The position numbers and the translations under genes are program-made. Positions 27,312 to 37,172 of a stretch of 64,000 nucleotides of DNA are shown here, one piece after another. Under the pieces are notes generated by a model, which was not told the DNA's origin, ran no database searches, and worked only from the letters and a program-made list of their open reading frames with translations. Within the stretch, counting starts at the first letter, position 1. Every line of letters begins with the position of its first letter. The DNA comes from Chitinophagaceae bacterium (lineage in GTDB: Bacteria; Bacteroidota; Bacteroidia; Chitinophagales; Chitinophagaceae), in the NCBI GenBank assembly GCA_022843585.1, contig JALHNJ010000004.1, positions 189,226-253,225 on the forward strand, written 5' to 3'.

Positions 27312-27337
27312 GGTTTCTCCAACCATATGCTCCGGGA
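27290..27337 (-). terminator. Terminator after the DUF2541-like gene
   Basis: Imperfect minus-strand stem CCCGGAGCAT-TGGTT / AACCATTGCTTCGGGG followed by GTTTGTTTTTT. It lies 23 nt downstream of the stop at 27360 and overlaps the uppS promoter. Confidence 0.7.
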
Positions 27338-27359
27338 TAATTATGTTATGTTAGGTGAG

Positions 27360-27770
27360 TTAGAATCTTCCCCAAACTGCCACTCTCGATTTTCCTCTCA
27401 CAAAACCTTTTGTTTCGTACCAGAATTCAATTTTACTAAGATGGCGCAAGCCACCAGTAAGGTCTATAACCCGGCTTTCGCTCCTTTGAGCAAACCGGTT
27501 TCGAAGTTCAACATCCTGAACACCCCCATTATCAAAATGTATTTTCATCGAATACATTTTTAGTGGGCCGTCTGTTACTTTCAATTTTATCTGACGAACA
27601 TCATCTTTCCAGTTTCCAAAATGAATAACATCGTGGTCAACCCCAAAGCCAACATTTTTGTCGCCCAGAAAAAACCAATCCCCGGCTGTTTTATTAGTTG
27701 CGGTAAAAGCAGTAGTAAGGCTGAATACAGTTATAATAAAAGCACTGTATAAAACTGTTGTAAGGCGCAT
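27360..27770 (-). CDS. DUF2541-like secreted protein
   Basis: 136 residues with a signal peptide (about 1-23, cut near AFTA). The mature beta-rich domain has WFFLGDKNVGFGVDHDVIHFG, IKLKVTDGP and the end KIEFWYETKG...VAVWGRF, a pattern like DUF2541 proteins. Function unknown, probably periplasmic. It has a terminator of its own, so it may be a single-gene unit within the envelope cluster. Confidence 0.72.
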   Translation of the reverse strand: MRLTTVLYSAFIITVFSLTTAFTATNKTAGDWFFLGDKNVGFGVDHDVIHFGNWKDDVRQIKLKVTDGPLKMYSMKIHFDNGGVQDVELRNRFAQRSESRVIDLTGGLRHLSKIEFWYETKGFVRGKSRVAVWGRF

Positions 27771-27879
27771 AGCGATAAGTGTTTGGTGAATGAATATATT
27801 ACAGTCAGGTAGACTTATACTTCATTATAGTAGTTTAATGCACTACTAAATTTACTACTTACCGGTATTATTAGAAAGA

Positions 27880-28740
27880 TTACTTAGCAGTTGGGCATCT
27901 GTACGACTGCAGGTTGAAAGTAAGATGAAACATAGCAGTGATAAACTGGTCTTTCTGTTTACTGTTGCCTCTTTGTCTGTCTGTAATTCCAATTGGCTCT
28001 CCCAATTCATAGGACCGGTCGTACAACAAAAATGCATCTGATGGGCTACCATCGGGGTTGGTAGGAAAAGTAAGCGGACTTACATAGGTTTTACTTACAT
28101 CATCCAGATAGTCTGTATTGGTAAAGCGGTGTAATAATTCAAAGCCAATATTAATTCTTTCGTTCAAGGCATATTTAATGCCGCCGCCAAATGGAATACA
28201 AATAGCCATGGAACTGTATTGCTTACGGTCAGGATATAAATCGCTTCCTTGTCCTTCTGTTCCTAACGGACGAAGCAACACTTTTCTTCCACCCAAATAA
28301 GCGTATGGATCGTAGCTAAAAATACCAGCTCCAAATGTTATATAGGGAGTAAAACTATACTCCGGTTCGCCGGGCATAAAGCGGAAAAAATTAAAATCCC
28401 CTTGCAATGTCAACTCCCAAACCCGGCTGTTAAAGCTGAGGTTGCGGGTATTCATATATTCATTATGCGTATTATATTGATCAGAATAGCCTAATTGAGC
28501 AAAAGAAGCTCCCACTCGTAAAGCGATATAATTGCCGAAGTTTTTACGGAAGAAAAGACTGCCAGCCAGCTTAGTCCTGTTTATACGGCCACGGGTGTTC
28601 AAATCGCCAAAATAATGACCACCGCCAATGCCAATGCCAAACTCACCTTCCTGTACTACAGCATTTTGTGCTTTGAGGCTATTGCCTGAAAGGATGGCAA
28701 TAAAGCAAAATGTAATAGCGGCTGTAAACTTTCTTATCAT
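27880..28740 (-). CDS. DUF6089 family outer-membrane beta-barrel protein
   Basis: 286 residues: signal peptide (about 1-24, cut after LKAQ), then alternating strands of a small outer-membrane barrel (EFGIGIGGGHYFGDLN, FRKNFGNYIALRVGASF, and YITFGAGIFSYDP). The design matches DUF6089, a family largely confined to Bacteroidota and usually found beside uppS and bamA, as here. Its role is unknown. Confidence 0.85.
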   Translation of the reverse strand: MIRKFTAAITFCFIAILSGNSLKAQNAVVQEGEFGIGIGGGHYFGDLNTRGRINRTKLAGSLFFRKNFGNYIALRVGASFAQLGYSDQYNTHNEYMNTRNLSFNSRVWELTLQGDFNFFRFMPGEPEYSFTPYITFGAGIFSYDPYAYLGGRKVLLRPLGTEGQGSDLYPDRKQYSSMAICIPFGGGIKYALNERINIGFELLHRFTNTDYLDDVSKTYVSPLTFPTNPDGSPSDAFLLYDRSYELGEPIGITDRQRGNSKQKDQFITAMFHLTFNLQSYRCPTAK

Positions 28741-28810
28741 AACTAATTAAATATGGTCCGGGATTACTTAGAACGATAAAAATAGGATTTTCTTGTAAGG
28801 AACCTACCAT

Positions 28811-29689
28811 TTAGTTGCGTTTATCGAGCCCCCAGGTGAGTTTATTACGGAGTGTTTGCAAAAAATTATTTTCGCTGAGCCTTACCAGGTTTAAATCAAA
28901 TCTTTCCTTTTTAACAGCCAATTGCACATTTTTACTGATAATTTCCCTTCTGGAATCTAATGCACAAATAATTTGCTCAGATCGGCTTTCTATCTCAAAT
29001 GAAATAATATTATCATCGGGAACAATAATTGGCCGCACATTTAAATTATGCGGAGCCACAGGCGTTATTACAAAACTGCCAGAATCGGGAAACACTACCG
29101 GCCCGTTACAACTCAGCGAATAACCGGTGGAACCTGTTGGAGTTGCTACAATCAGCCCATCAGCCCAATATGTATTTAAAAACTCGCCATTTACATAGGT
29201 ATGAATTTTAATCATAGAAGCAACATCTCTTTTATGAATAGAGAATTCATTCAACGCATAGGGTACTTTACCAAATAAAGGAGCATCCGCATCTACATGT
29301 ATCATTGTTCGTTTATCGATCACATAAGTTCGTTGTGCAATAGCCTTTACTGCCGTTTTCACTTCTTCCCGCCCTATACTGGCTAAAAACCCCAACCGCC
29401 CAAAGTTGATACCCATGACGGAGATATTTTTTTCTCTAACCAATGTAACGGTATCGAGCAAGGTTCCATCTCCACCCAGACTTATAATAAATTCAACATC
29501 ATCAGTGATATCTTCTGAAAGTGAAAATGTTTTTGTATCGGCAGGAAGGTTGATGCTATCCTTTATCTGATCAAAATAATGCTGAAAGATGACCGGCTCA
29601 ATTTTTTGGTGTGAAAGTTCATCAAAAAAAATTTGTACATCTTTTAGCTGGTCTTCTTCTATTATCCTGCTATATATGGCTGCCTTCAT
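28811..29689 (-). CDS. nadK: NAD kinase
   Basis: Phosphorylates NAD to NADP. 292 residues. Diagnostic motifs: LGGDGTLLDTV (72-76 for GGDGT), GINFGRLGFLA, ALNEFSIHKRD and TPTGSTGYSLSCNGP. Start ATG at 29689, 6 nt after the stop of the Omp85-like gene, so the two are surely co-transcribed. Confidence 0.95.
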   Translation of the reverse strand: MKAAIYSRIIEEDQLKDVQIFFDELSHQKIEPVIFQHYFDQIKDSINLPADTKTFSLSEDITDDVEFIISLGGDGTLLDTVTLVREKNISVMGINFGRLGFLASIGREEVKTAVKAIAQRTYVIDKRTMIHVDADAPLFGKVPYALNEFSIHKRDVASMIKIHTYVNGEFLNTYWADGLIVATPTGSTGYSLSCNGPVVFPDSGSFVITPVAPHNLNVRPIIVPDDNIISFEIESRSEQIICALDSRREIISKNVQLAVKKERFDLNLVRLSENNFLQTLRNKLTWGLDKRN

Positions 29690-29695
29690 AATTGA

Positions 29696-31135
29696 TTAAA
29701 AGATTGTTTTCCGGTGTATAAATATACCGTTTTGTCCTAACTGGTTAAATGTCCATTCCAGTTTGAATGTAACATCATAAAAGGAAAGTATATCAATTCC
29801 AAAACCGCCGGAATAAAGCATTTGGTTTGATAAAGTATTTTCGCCGGGCTCCGGATTATGAACATATCCAGCATTGCCAAACACTTTTGCGAAAATGCGG
29901 AACGGAATTCGTTGTGCTTCCTTACCTTTTTTAATGGGTGGTATCCTCACATTAAAATTAAATAGCTCCCGGGTAAGTGTAGTTTTTAAATAACCACCAG
30001 CCACCCCATCTACCACATAATATTCATACCCCTGCATAAAAACATCGCCATAACCTAGAAACCGCTGGTTAAAATAAGGTTGTTTAAATGGTAATTTAAT
30101 TCCTCCGTATGCATTAAGGTTTAAAAAAGTCTTTTTCAATAATGGCCAGTAAGCAGACCCTTTTGCGGAAAGCTGCCATAGGTTGATTGTTTTGTCGAAA
30201 CCACTTTTGCCAACAAATACTTGGGCTGCATATCCTTTAGTAGGATATGGAATATAATCAAGATCGAAAAAGGTCATGTTATAATAAAGCCATGGAAACC
30301 GGACACTGTTTCTGCCATCCTTAAAATAAGTTGGATTTAATGATACAATAGTATCATTGATCTTCTCCGAATTATAGCCAACTCCAAAACTATGTCTTGT
30401 ATTAATTGCCTTTCTATAAGTAAGACCAAGACTGGTGGTTACAAAACTGCGTAAATACACATCGCTGTTCTTAATGAAAACTTGCTTGTCACCAATAGTA
30501 TTGTAATTTATTTCCCTGTTTTTACCATAAGCAAAAACAGCATTTAAGCCCCATTTCATCTTCTTATCAAAATACAGCCTGTCGTAACTGAATGAGATTT
30601 GTTTGGTATAACCTGCACCAAGTGTAAGTCTAAGTTTATCATTATTACCCGTTGCATTGTTATATAAGACCTTGACGCCATAGTTTACCCGGCTAAGACT
30701 TGCTTTTTGTTGTATCAACCATTGATTAAGATTTCTATCAACTGGTTTTAAGTAGGGCAATGGAAAAATATACCATCGTTCTTTTACATCAACAAGAATG
30801 TTTATTTTATTGCCTTCAAAATTCCTGGCTGCTACCACCACTGTATGAAAAAGGGTAGTGTTCATCAACTGGCGGCGGGCATCTTCAAATTTTGTTACCA
30901 GGTCCTGTAACAAATATTCCTCACCAGACTTAAATGAAATTTCCCGCAGAATGATTGCCGGCCTTGTTTTTTTGTTCCCCGTTATTGTAATGTTACCAAC
31001 AACATATGACTGGACTATGGATTTAGCAGAGGTGTCGGCCAATGGCAAATCAACAACAGGTTCCTGTGCTATTAACACTGAACAATTTGCTAATAATAAC
31101 AGCACCCAAAGTCGATATTTTTTTTTCTGCAACAT
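29696..31135 (-). CDS. Short Omp85/TamA-like outer membrane protein
   Basis: 479 residues from the ATG at 31135 (signal peptide MLQKKKYRLWVLLLLAN...LIAQ). One POTRA-like domain (VGNITITGNKKTRPAIILREISFKSGEEY, about 35-125) precedes a barrel of about 14-16 strands. The barrel ends FKLEWTFNQLG...IFIHRKTIF, close to an outer-membrane C-terminal signal. It resembles BamA/TamA but with a single POTRA, so it is not the main assembly factor, which is the 910-residue protein downstream. Coupled to nadK by a 6-nt gap. Confidence 0.8.
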   Translation of the reverse strand: MLQKKKYRLWVLLLLANCSVLIAQEPVVDLPLADTSAKSIVQSYVVGNITITGNKKTRPAIILREISFKSGEEYLLQDLVTKFEDARRQLMNTTLFHTVVVAARNFEGNKINILVDVKERWYIFPLPYLKPVDRNLNQWLIQQKASLSRVNYGVKVLYNNATGNNDKLRLTLGAGYTKQISFSYDRLYFDKKMKWGLNAVFAYGKNREINYNTIGDKQVFIKNSDVYLRSFVTTSLGLTYRKAINTRHSFGVGYNSEKINDTIVSLNPTYFKDGRNSVRFPWLYYNMTFFDLDYIPYPTKGYAAQVFVGKSGFDKTINLWQLSAKGSAYWPLLKKTFLNLNAYGGIKLPFKQPYFNQRFLGYGDVFMQGYEYYVVDGVAGGYLKTTLTRELFNFNVRIPPIKKGKEAQRIPFRIFAKVFGNAGYVHNPEPGENTLSNQMLYSGGFGIDILSFYDVTFKLEWTFNQLGQNGIFIHRKTIF

Positions 31136-31204
31136 TTCTGCCTTCAGAAGAATATCTAAATTAACCTGATTTTTTGATTGCACCGGTAAAACAAAGGAAA
31201 GGCA

Positions 31205-31867
31205 TCAGATCTTGAGGTAATTCATCAGGTTATCGTAATTCGTACGTAGTTCGTTGGTGTATAATTCTTCACCGAAGAAGTATTTTACATTATACTCGTA
31301 TCGTTGAAAAGTAGCCACAATATCAGAAACCTGTGGCTTATTGATCCGGATGGTAACCTGCATCATCCCGGTTTCAGCATCATTAGAAGTATTTAATTGA
31401 GTAATCTGCGCATCATTTGCTTCAACCAGCTTACTTATTTCATTAAAAGAATACTGGTTGCTTTCCATTTCTACTACAATTAATCCACCCGGCTCATTTA
31501 AACTCATAAATTCAGAAGCCTGCCGGAGTAAATTATTATAGGTTACTGTTCCTGCCAATTCGTTATCCTCCGAAATAACAGGTACTACACTCAATCCGTT
31601 TTCTGCTGCAACCTGTACCGCAGTTAAAAAGTGTTCGTCTTCTTTTACAGAAATAGTGGAAAATGATTGCTCTAATTGATCTAAGTTAAAATGGTCGTTA
31701 TCTGTTTGCAGTAAATCATCTTCGCTTATTAATCCAACATATTTATCTCCATCTACAATTGGCAAATGAGTAACCTGGTTATCATTCATCAGTTGTAATG
31801 CCTGGTACACTTTATCATGAAAGTGCAGGTATGGTAATGTTTGAGAAAGTAGTTCCCGGATTAACAT
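31205..31867 (-). CDS. CBS-domain protein
   Basis: 220 residues: a pair of CBS domains (about 1-120; VTHLPIVDGDKYVGLISEDDL and LSVVPVISEDNELAGTVTYNNL) and a C-terminal ACT-like region (about 130-220; LIVVEMESNQYSFNEISKLVEAN). CBS pairs sense adenosine nucleotides. It is a conserved partner of nadK in Bacteroidota gene order. Partner protein unknown. Confidence 0.87.
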   Translation of the reverse strand: MLIRELLSQTLPYLHFHDKVYQALQLMNDNQVTHLPIVDGDKYVGLISEDDLLQTDNDHFNLDQLEQSFSTISVKEDEHFLTAVQVAAENGLSVVPVISEDNELAGTVTYNNLLRQASEFMSLNEPGGLIVVEMESNQYSFNEISKLVEANDAQITQLNTSNDAETGMMQVTIRINKPQVSDIVATFQRYEYNVKYFFGEELYTNELRTNYDNLMNYLKI

Positions 31868-31901
31868 GGATAGCGGCTTGTTTTCAATGAGACATCAACG
31901 A

Positions 31902-32678
31902 CTAGCTAACTGTTGCAGGCTCATTCTGTTTTTTCAAAAATTTATGCAGGATGGCATTGAATTCATCCGGCACTTCCATCATTGGTGCATGGCCACATTT
32001 ATCAATAAAATGTAACTCACTATTTGGAATCAACTTATTAAATTCTGTGGCTACAAATGGTGGAGTAATTGTATCATTATTGCCCCAAACTAATAACGTT
32101 GGTTGTTTAATCTGGTTCAACTCTTCGCCCAAATTATTACGAATAGCACTTTTCGCTAATGCAATAATTTTTATAACTTTTAGTCGGTTATTGGTAATAC
32201 TGTACACTTCATCTACCAGTTCTTCGGTAGCCATTGCAGGATTATAAAAAGTCAATTCTGTTTTTTTCCTGATATATTCTCTATCACCTCTTTTCGGATA
32301 ACTATCGCCCATTCCATTTTCAAAAAGACCAGAACTACCAGTAAGAGTTATTGTTCTTATTCTTTCCGGGTGTTTAAGTACATGCACTAGCCCTACATGT
32401 CCACCCAATGAGTTACCTAGCAAATGAACCGCTTCTAAATCCCTTGTTTCTAAGAAACGATTTACAAATTTTGCTAACCCGCCAACAGAAGTGTGCAGTA
32501 TATCCATTTCAAGCAATGGTAACATAGGTACCACCACTTTGTAATGATGTCTGAAATATTCAATAAGAGGTGCAAAGTTGCTTAGTGCACCAAAAAGGCC
32601 ATGCAGCAGAACCAACGGTTCGCCGTTGCCTTCTTCTATAAACTTAAACTTATCGTGTTGTTTGATTTCGTATGCCAT
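31902..32678 (-). CDS. Alpha/beta hydrolase
   Basis: 258 residues from the ATG at 32678. Oxyanion motif LLHGLFG (about 24-30), nucleophile Ser90 in GNSLGGH, Asp in VWGNNDTITPP, His in DKCGHAPMMEVP: a complete triad. Cytoplasmic (no signal). The substrate is unknown; related proteins include C-C hydrolases and esterases. It lies 34 nt upstream of the CBS gene. Confidence 0.86.
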   Translation of the reverse strand: MAYEIKQHDKFKFIEEGNGEPLVLLHGLFGALSNFAPLIEYFRHHYKVVVPMLPLLEMDILHTSVGGLAKFVNRFLETRDLEAVHLLGNSLGGHVGLVHVLKHPERIRTITLTGSSGLFENGMGDSYPKRGDREYIRKKTELTFYNPAMATEELVDEVYSITNNRLKVIKIIALAKSAIRNNLGEELNQIKQPTLLVWGNNDTITPPFVATEFNKLIPNSELHFIDKCGHAPMMEVPDEFNAILHKFLKKQNEPATVS

Positions 32679-32897
32679 GGCAGTCAATTCTGAATCATGC
32701 CGTCAATGACAGCTTTTCTACGTTGCTAAAGTAGTCGTTTTGCCCCAAAAAATGACCGGTTTACTGTATAAAAGATGGCGAATCAGCTAAATAGAGGTAT
32801 AAATGATTGATTTAAAAAATTGTGATCCCCACATAACAGGGTTCTTCATTGAGTTATTACGCAAAAACTCAATATAATGGTATCTGCAAAAGAGAGG

Positions 32898-33440
32898 TTA
32901 GCGAAGTGATATTTGTTTTGCAACGCCATCAAAAAATTGCTCTAACTCGGCAAACATATCCTTGAAGAGGGGAATAATAGTGGCAAAACCGTTAATAGCT
33001 TTCGGCCCCCAAGGTTGAACATATGAATAGGTAACAGATTTTTCAATCGTTTCTGGTTCAATTAAACTCATTTGCTCTGCATAGAAAAGCAGAACGCTAA
33101 ATACAATTGTATAAATGATTGCGTACAAAAGGATACCGCCCAACCTATTCAGCCAACCAAGCATTACCACTTCAATCGTACGTTCAATAGCATTGGCACC
33201 CAAGCGAATCAATAAAACGATAACTATAAAAACTACGGCAAAGGAAATAACCGGCAACCATTCTTCTGAAACTTTTACTGCTTCTCCAATATATTTTGCC
33301 ACTACCGCTGAAAGTTTCATGGCTGCTGCTAAACCGATGATAACAGCCACCAACGAGAACAATCCCACTATCAGCCCCCGCTGGTACCCTTTTAATAGGG
33401 CTAATACAATAACAACAGCAAAAATAAGATCAATAATCAT
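32898..33440 (-). CDS. CvpA family membrane protein
   Basis: 180 residues with four membrane helices and the CvpA pattern IDLIFAVVIVLALLKGYQRGLIVGLFSLVA at the N-terminus. Family members affect colicin V production and envelope homeostasis in other bacteria; function here unknown. Single gene between YqeY and the hydrolase. Confidence 0.85.
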   Translation of the reverse strand: MIIDLIFAVVIVLALLKGYQRGLIVGLFSLVAVIIGLAAAMKLSAVVAKYIGEAVKVSEEWLPVISFAVVFIVIVLLIRLGANAIERTIEVVMLGWLNRLGGILLYAIIYTIVFSVLLFYAEQMSLIEPETIEKSVTYSYVQPWGPKAINGFATIIPLFKDMFAELEQFFDGVAKQISLR

Positions 33441-33543
33441 TGACTACTTTAAAGTTTAAACGCCCCGGCTTTGTGTTTCGGATTTTGGAAATGCTAAAAT
33501 CATCTTATTGTTTTAAACCCATTCTGAGATACTAAAACCGGAG

Positions 33544-33996
33544 TTACTTCGCCAGTAATTCTTTTACTAAACCGGAAATCATTTTCCCATCTGCTTTTCC
33601 GGCTAATTGCTTGGTAGCAGCGCCCATTACTTTTCCCATATCTGCAGGAGATGATGCCCCTGTTTCCGCAATGATTTTTGTAAGTACATCTTTTACTTCG
33701 TCAGCAGACATTTGCTTTGGCAAAAATTTTTCTATCACTGCAATTTCTTCTTCTTCTTTTTTGGCTAACTCAGGTCTGTTTTGTTGTTGAAATATTTCGA
33801 GTGAATCTTTTCTGCTCTTCACTAATTTCTGCAACAATTTAATTTCATCATCTTCAGAAATTTCCCCTTTAGCTCCTTCTGAAGTTTTTGAAATTATGAT
33901 GGCGGCTTTAATGGCACGAAGGCTTCTAAGACCAGCTTCATCTTTTGCTAACATAGCTGTCTTTAATTCAGCCATTATTTTTTGTTCCAAAGACAT
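33544..33996 (-). CDS. GatB/YqeY domain protein
   Basis: 150 residues, all helical: MSLEQKIMAELKTAMLAKDEAGLRSLRAIKAA, EKFLPKQMS, and ADMGKVMGA near the C-terminus, the YqeY signature. The domain is shared with the tail of GatB and binds tRNA; the free-standing protein's role is not settled. Confidence 0.92.
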   Translation of the reverse strand: MSLEQKIMAELKTAMLAKDEAGLRSLRAIKAAIIISKTSEGAKGEISEDDEIKLLQKLVKSRKDSLEIFQQQNRPELAKKEEEEIAVIEKFLPKQMSADEVKDVLTKIIAETGASSPADMGKVMGAATKQLAGKADGKMISGLVKELLAK

Positions 33997-34101
33997 ATGA
34001 AATAGTTTATAGTTAGTAGTTTGTTGTTTATAGTTTTTCCAGAAAGTACAAAGAACTTTGCGAATTGGAACACTCCTGTCTCAAGACTAACGACTCCTAA
34101 C

Positions 34102-34452
34102 TCAATCCGCTTTATTCTCTTTTAAATTCTTTGCTTTGAATTTTTCATAAAAGTCGTGGGCAAATTTCTTCATTTCTTCTACCTGCTCAGTGTATTTAGT
34201 GGCACGGCCATAGGTATCAGCCATTGTCATCATTGTTTGGAAAAAGAAGTCGGCCATTTCATCTACCATCATATCTTTTGTCCACAGGTCAATGCGCAGA
34301 GCTGCTTTATCTGCACTGTCCCAAAAAGAGATCATCATTGCCTTTGCCTTTTGTGCATGTTCCGCACTGGTATCCGAGGCACTCCAGGAAATAGAATCCG
34401 GAACCCGGTTTTCATCTGTTACTACATCGATCGTAATTGTTGATTTATTCAT
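34102..34452 (-). CDS. gldC: Gliding motility protein GldC
   Basis: 116 residues with the GldC pattern: ITIDVVTDENRVPDSISWSASD, then KAMMISFWDSADKAALRIDLWTKDMMVDEMADFFFQTM. In Flavobacterium GldC is cytoplasmic and improves gliding but is not strictly required; homologues exist in non-gliders. It has an upstream TATCTTTG promoter box. Confidence 0.93.
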   Translation of the reverse strand: MNKSTITIDVVTDENRVPDSISWSASDTSAEHAQKAKAMMISFWDSADKAALRIDLWTKDMMVDEMADFFFQTMMTMADTYGRATKYTEQVEEMKKFAHDFYEKFKAKNLKENKAD

Positions 34453-34493
34453 AATCTATCTTCCTGCCGGAAGTGTTTTTAATTTAAAGGATG

Positions 34494-34501
34494 CAAAGAT
34501 A
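34494..34501 (-). promoter_or_regulatory. TAnnTTTG promoter box for gldC
   Basis: TATCTTTG on the minus strand, exact consensus, 41 nt before the gldC ATG. No clear -33 TTTG is seen. Confidence 0.45.
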
Positions 34502-34533
34502 GGAACACAGATGACACTGATTGGAGCAGATTA

Positions 34534-35667
34534 CTACCGACTATTTTCTATCGCTTTTACAATTGATTGCCAGAGCAATGCCGCTGTTTTATCCCAATTA
34601 TATTCTTCAGCGGTACTTCTTCCTTTTTCTATTAATTGGTTCCTCAAATTTTCATCTTTATACAACAACATCATTTTATCTGCAATATCGATGTGACTAT
34701 GCGGATTAATATATAAAGCAGCATCTTTTGCTATTTCCTGCATAGCAGAATTGGCAGAAGTAATAACGGGTACATTACATTTCATCGCTTCCAATACAGG
34801 CACACCAAAACCTTCAAAGAAAGACGGATATATAAGCCCATATGCAGCTCCGGTAATTTTTACGAGTTCTACTTCATCAACATAACCTGTCATCACTACA
34901 TCATCTCTATATTTATAAGACTTTAAACTTTCGGTAAATGATTCGTATTTCCAGGCAAGTCTTCCTGCCAATACCAACTTCATATTTGTCTTTTGCCTTT
35001 TTTTGAAAACAGAAAATGCTTTCAGCAAATTCATTAAATTTTTTCGGGGGTGAATTGCTCCAGTATATAGAAAATATTCCTTTCCATCCGTGTATTTATT
35101 TTTGATGAAACTTTTTTCTTCATCGCCGCATGGCTTAAAAAGGTCTTTGGCTGCACTAAATACTAGATCAATCTTATCCGGATCGATTTTGTACTGACTA
35201 ATAATATCATTTTTTGAAAATGAAGAAACAGTGGCGATTGCTGCCGTCTTTTCCAAAAACTTAGGCGTATATTTTTTATAAAAGGATAAATGAGATTTTT
35301 TATGAAAAGAAGGATGATGTAGAAAAGCCAGGTCATGTATTACCAAACATTGTGGCAATTTTGTTCTGAGGGAGCAAATTCCATCGCAGGATACAAATAC
35401 ATCAGCCTTATATTTTCGTAACAATGCCGGTATTTTTATATCGTACCAGTATTTCCAAAGCAAAGGTTGTTTTGATGCAGGTCCTGCTATTACCGCTTTT
35501 ACATTTTTTTCAAATAAAAAAAGTTCTTCATACAGTCTGTCAAAAATAAAAACAAAAGAATGTTCCGGGTGGTTTCGCACAATTCTGCTGAAAGTCTCCT
35601 GTATAAAATACCCATATCCTTCCAGGTAATTTTTCAGTAAAAATCTTGTGTTAACGGCAATTGTCAT
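34534..35667 (-). CDS. Glycosyltransferase, GT4 family
   Basis: 377 residues from the ATG at 35667 (MTIAVNTRFLLKNY). GT-B fold: an N-terminal acceptor domain, then YTGAIHPRKNLMNLLKAF and the donor-site stretch FFEGFGVPVLEAMKCNVPVITS with the E-x7-E pattern typical of GT4. Donor and acceptor sugars are unknown, perhaps for envelope glycans. The start is set by a TACCTTTG box that overlaps the longer alternative at 35679. Confidence 0.9.
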   Translation of the reverse strand: MTIAVNTRFLLKNYLEGYGYFIQETFSRIVRNHPEHSFVFIFDRLYEELFLFEKNVKAVIAGPASKQPLLWKYWYDIKIPALLRKYKADVFVSCDGICSLRTKLPQCLVIHDLAFLHHPSFHKKSHLSFYKKYTPKFLEKTAAIATVSSFSKNDIISQYKIDPDKIDLVFSAAKDLFKPCGDEEKSFIKNKYTDGKEYFLYTGAIHPRKNLMNLLKAFSVFKKRQKTNMKLVLAGRLAWKYESFTESLKSYKYRDDVVMTGYVDEVELVKITGAAYGLIYPSFFEGFGVPVLEAMKCNVPVITSANSAMQEIAKDAALYINPHSHIDIADKMMLLYKDENLRNQLIEKGRSTAEEYNWDKTAALLWQSIVKAIENSR

Positions 35668-35676
35668 CTGTATCTG

Positions 35677-35684
35677 CAAAGGTA
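35677..35684 (-). promoter_or_regulatory. TAnnTTTG promoter box for the glycosyltransferase
   Basis: TACCTTTG on the minus strand ends 9 nt before the ATG at 35667, giving a very short leader of about 6 nt. Its position argues against the longer start at 35679. Confidence 0.5.
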
Positions 35685-35945
35685 TTGGTTGCTATCGTTA
35701 TTTTCTTAGTAAAACCACACAAGTATTCCTGTAAATAAAATAAATATGCTTTGACATTTACCAATTTGTTTTACTAACCAGCCGCATCTTGTTTTGCATA
35801 TCACTGCTGCAACTTATGCAAGAAGATTTGCTGTGGATATTCGTTTAATACGGTTTACAATATCGGGCAGTTGTACAATTGATTACGGCTGCTTCTTCAT
35901 TTAATTTTATGATACCAATCTAGGTGAAAACCAAAACAGCATCCT

Positions 35946-37142
35946 ATGAAATATACTTATACAAAAGCTTTCTCATTTATTTTTTTTCTTTTAAGTTTTA
36001 ATGCAAAGAGTTCTGCACAGTGTCCGATGGGCTATCCACCCGGCTCTACAGCGTTTGATACCACCATTGCTTTTCCTACCGGTACTACTTCCATTCCGGT
36101 AAAATTTCCGCAGTTTGATCCGGTTAATGGAATGGTAACTTGTGTTCGTTTATGTGTAACTATTACGGGCATTATTGACACACTGGCTATGCAGAACTAT
36201 GCAGCCTCTTCGCAAACCGCCACATTTGTATATACAAGAAATGATCAAATTACGGGGCCAGGTATTGGAACACCGTTATCCAATAGTGCTAATCTTACGT
36301 ATGGACCTCCGGGCAATATATTAACCGCGTACGATGGTATACCTGGTGCCGGCACCGATTTTTATTCGATGGCAAATGACACTATTTTGAATGAAGAACT
36401 TTGCAGAACCATTAGTGATTCAGCAACCATTGTTCAGTTTTATGGGCATGATAGTGTTACCTATAATTATGATATCAACGTATCAACCAATGCTACTATT
36501 ACCGGTGGAAGCAGCAGCACCCTCGTACTTACTTCTGCATTGGTAAACTTTCATTTTGAATATTGTACCTGCCCTATTGTTACACTTCCATTAAGTATTC
36601 GCAATTTCTTTGTCACAAAAATATCAGATAATACAGCGGAGTTAAAATGGAGCGCTTTTGATGATTTGGAAACTAATTATAGATATGAAGTGGAGTTAAG
36701 CAAAGATGGTCGTAATTTTTTCAATATTGGACAAATAGCAAAAAACATGTCGGAAAACAGTAATGTTTATAAATTTATTTATACCGCATCACCATCGTAT
36801 ACCGGTGTTCATTTTTTTAGAATCAGGCAGGTTTATACAAACGGTTATTCCCGTTTTAGTGATATAAGAACTATTGATTTAAAAAATTCTCTTTATACTG
36901 GTTTCCACGTATATCCTAATCCATCAACTGGCATTATTGGTATCAAATTTGATAATAATGAGAGCGGAAAAAAATTAGTTGAAGTTTATAATACACAAGG
37001 ACAAAAAGTGATGCAGAAAGAACTGGTGGTTACAGGTTTATCCTATCATCAACTAGGTACTTTACAGCAAGGAACTTATTGGTTAAGGCTTACAGATGTA
37101 ACGAGCAAATTGTCCCGTGTCAATCAACTTTTCATTAAATGA
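35946..37142 (+). CDS. Secreted protein with choice-of-anchor E domain and T9SS type A sorting tail
   Basis: 398 residues: signal peptide (about 1-25), a beta-rich domain (about 30-210; FPQFDPVNGMVTCVRL and FYGHDSVTYNYD, like the choice-of-anchor E group), then a fibronectin-like region (KWSAFDDLETNYRYEVELSKDG), and a C-terminal sorting domain (VYPNPSTG...VEVYNTQGQKV...GTYWLRL). It would be exported by Sec and then by the type IX system and attached to the surface. Its target is unknown. Two terminators follow. Confidence 0.88.
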   Translation: MKYTYTKAFSFIFFLLSFNAKSSAQCPMGYPPGSTAFDTTIAFPTGTTSIPVKFPQFDPVNGMVTCVRLCVTITGIIDTLAMQNYAASSQTATFVYTRNDQITGPGIGTPLSNSANLTYGPPGNILTAYDGIPGAGTDFYSMANDTILNEELCRTISDSATIVQFYGHDSVTYNYDINVSTNATITGGSSSTLVLTSALVNFHFEYCTCPIVTLPLSIRNFFVTKISDNTAELKWSAFDDLETNYRYEVELSKDGRNFFNIGQIAKNMSENSNVYKFIYTASPSYTGVHFFRIRQVYTNGYSRFSDIRTIDLKNSLYTGFHVYPNPSTGIIGIKFDNNESGKKLVEVYNTQGQKVMQKELVVTGLSYHQLGTLQQGTYWLRLTDVTSKLSRVNQLFIK

Positions 37143-37172
37143 CCTCTTAGGTGGAAGAGGATGGTGGCTTGT

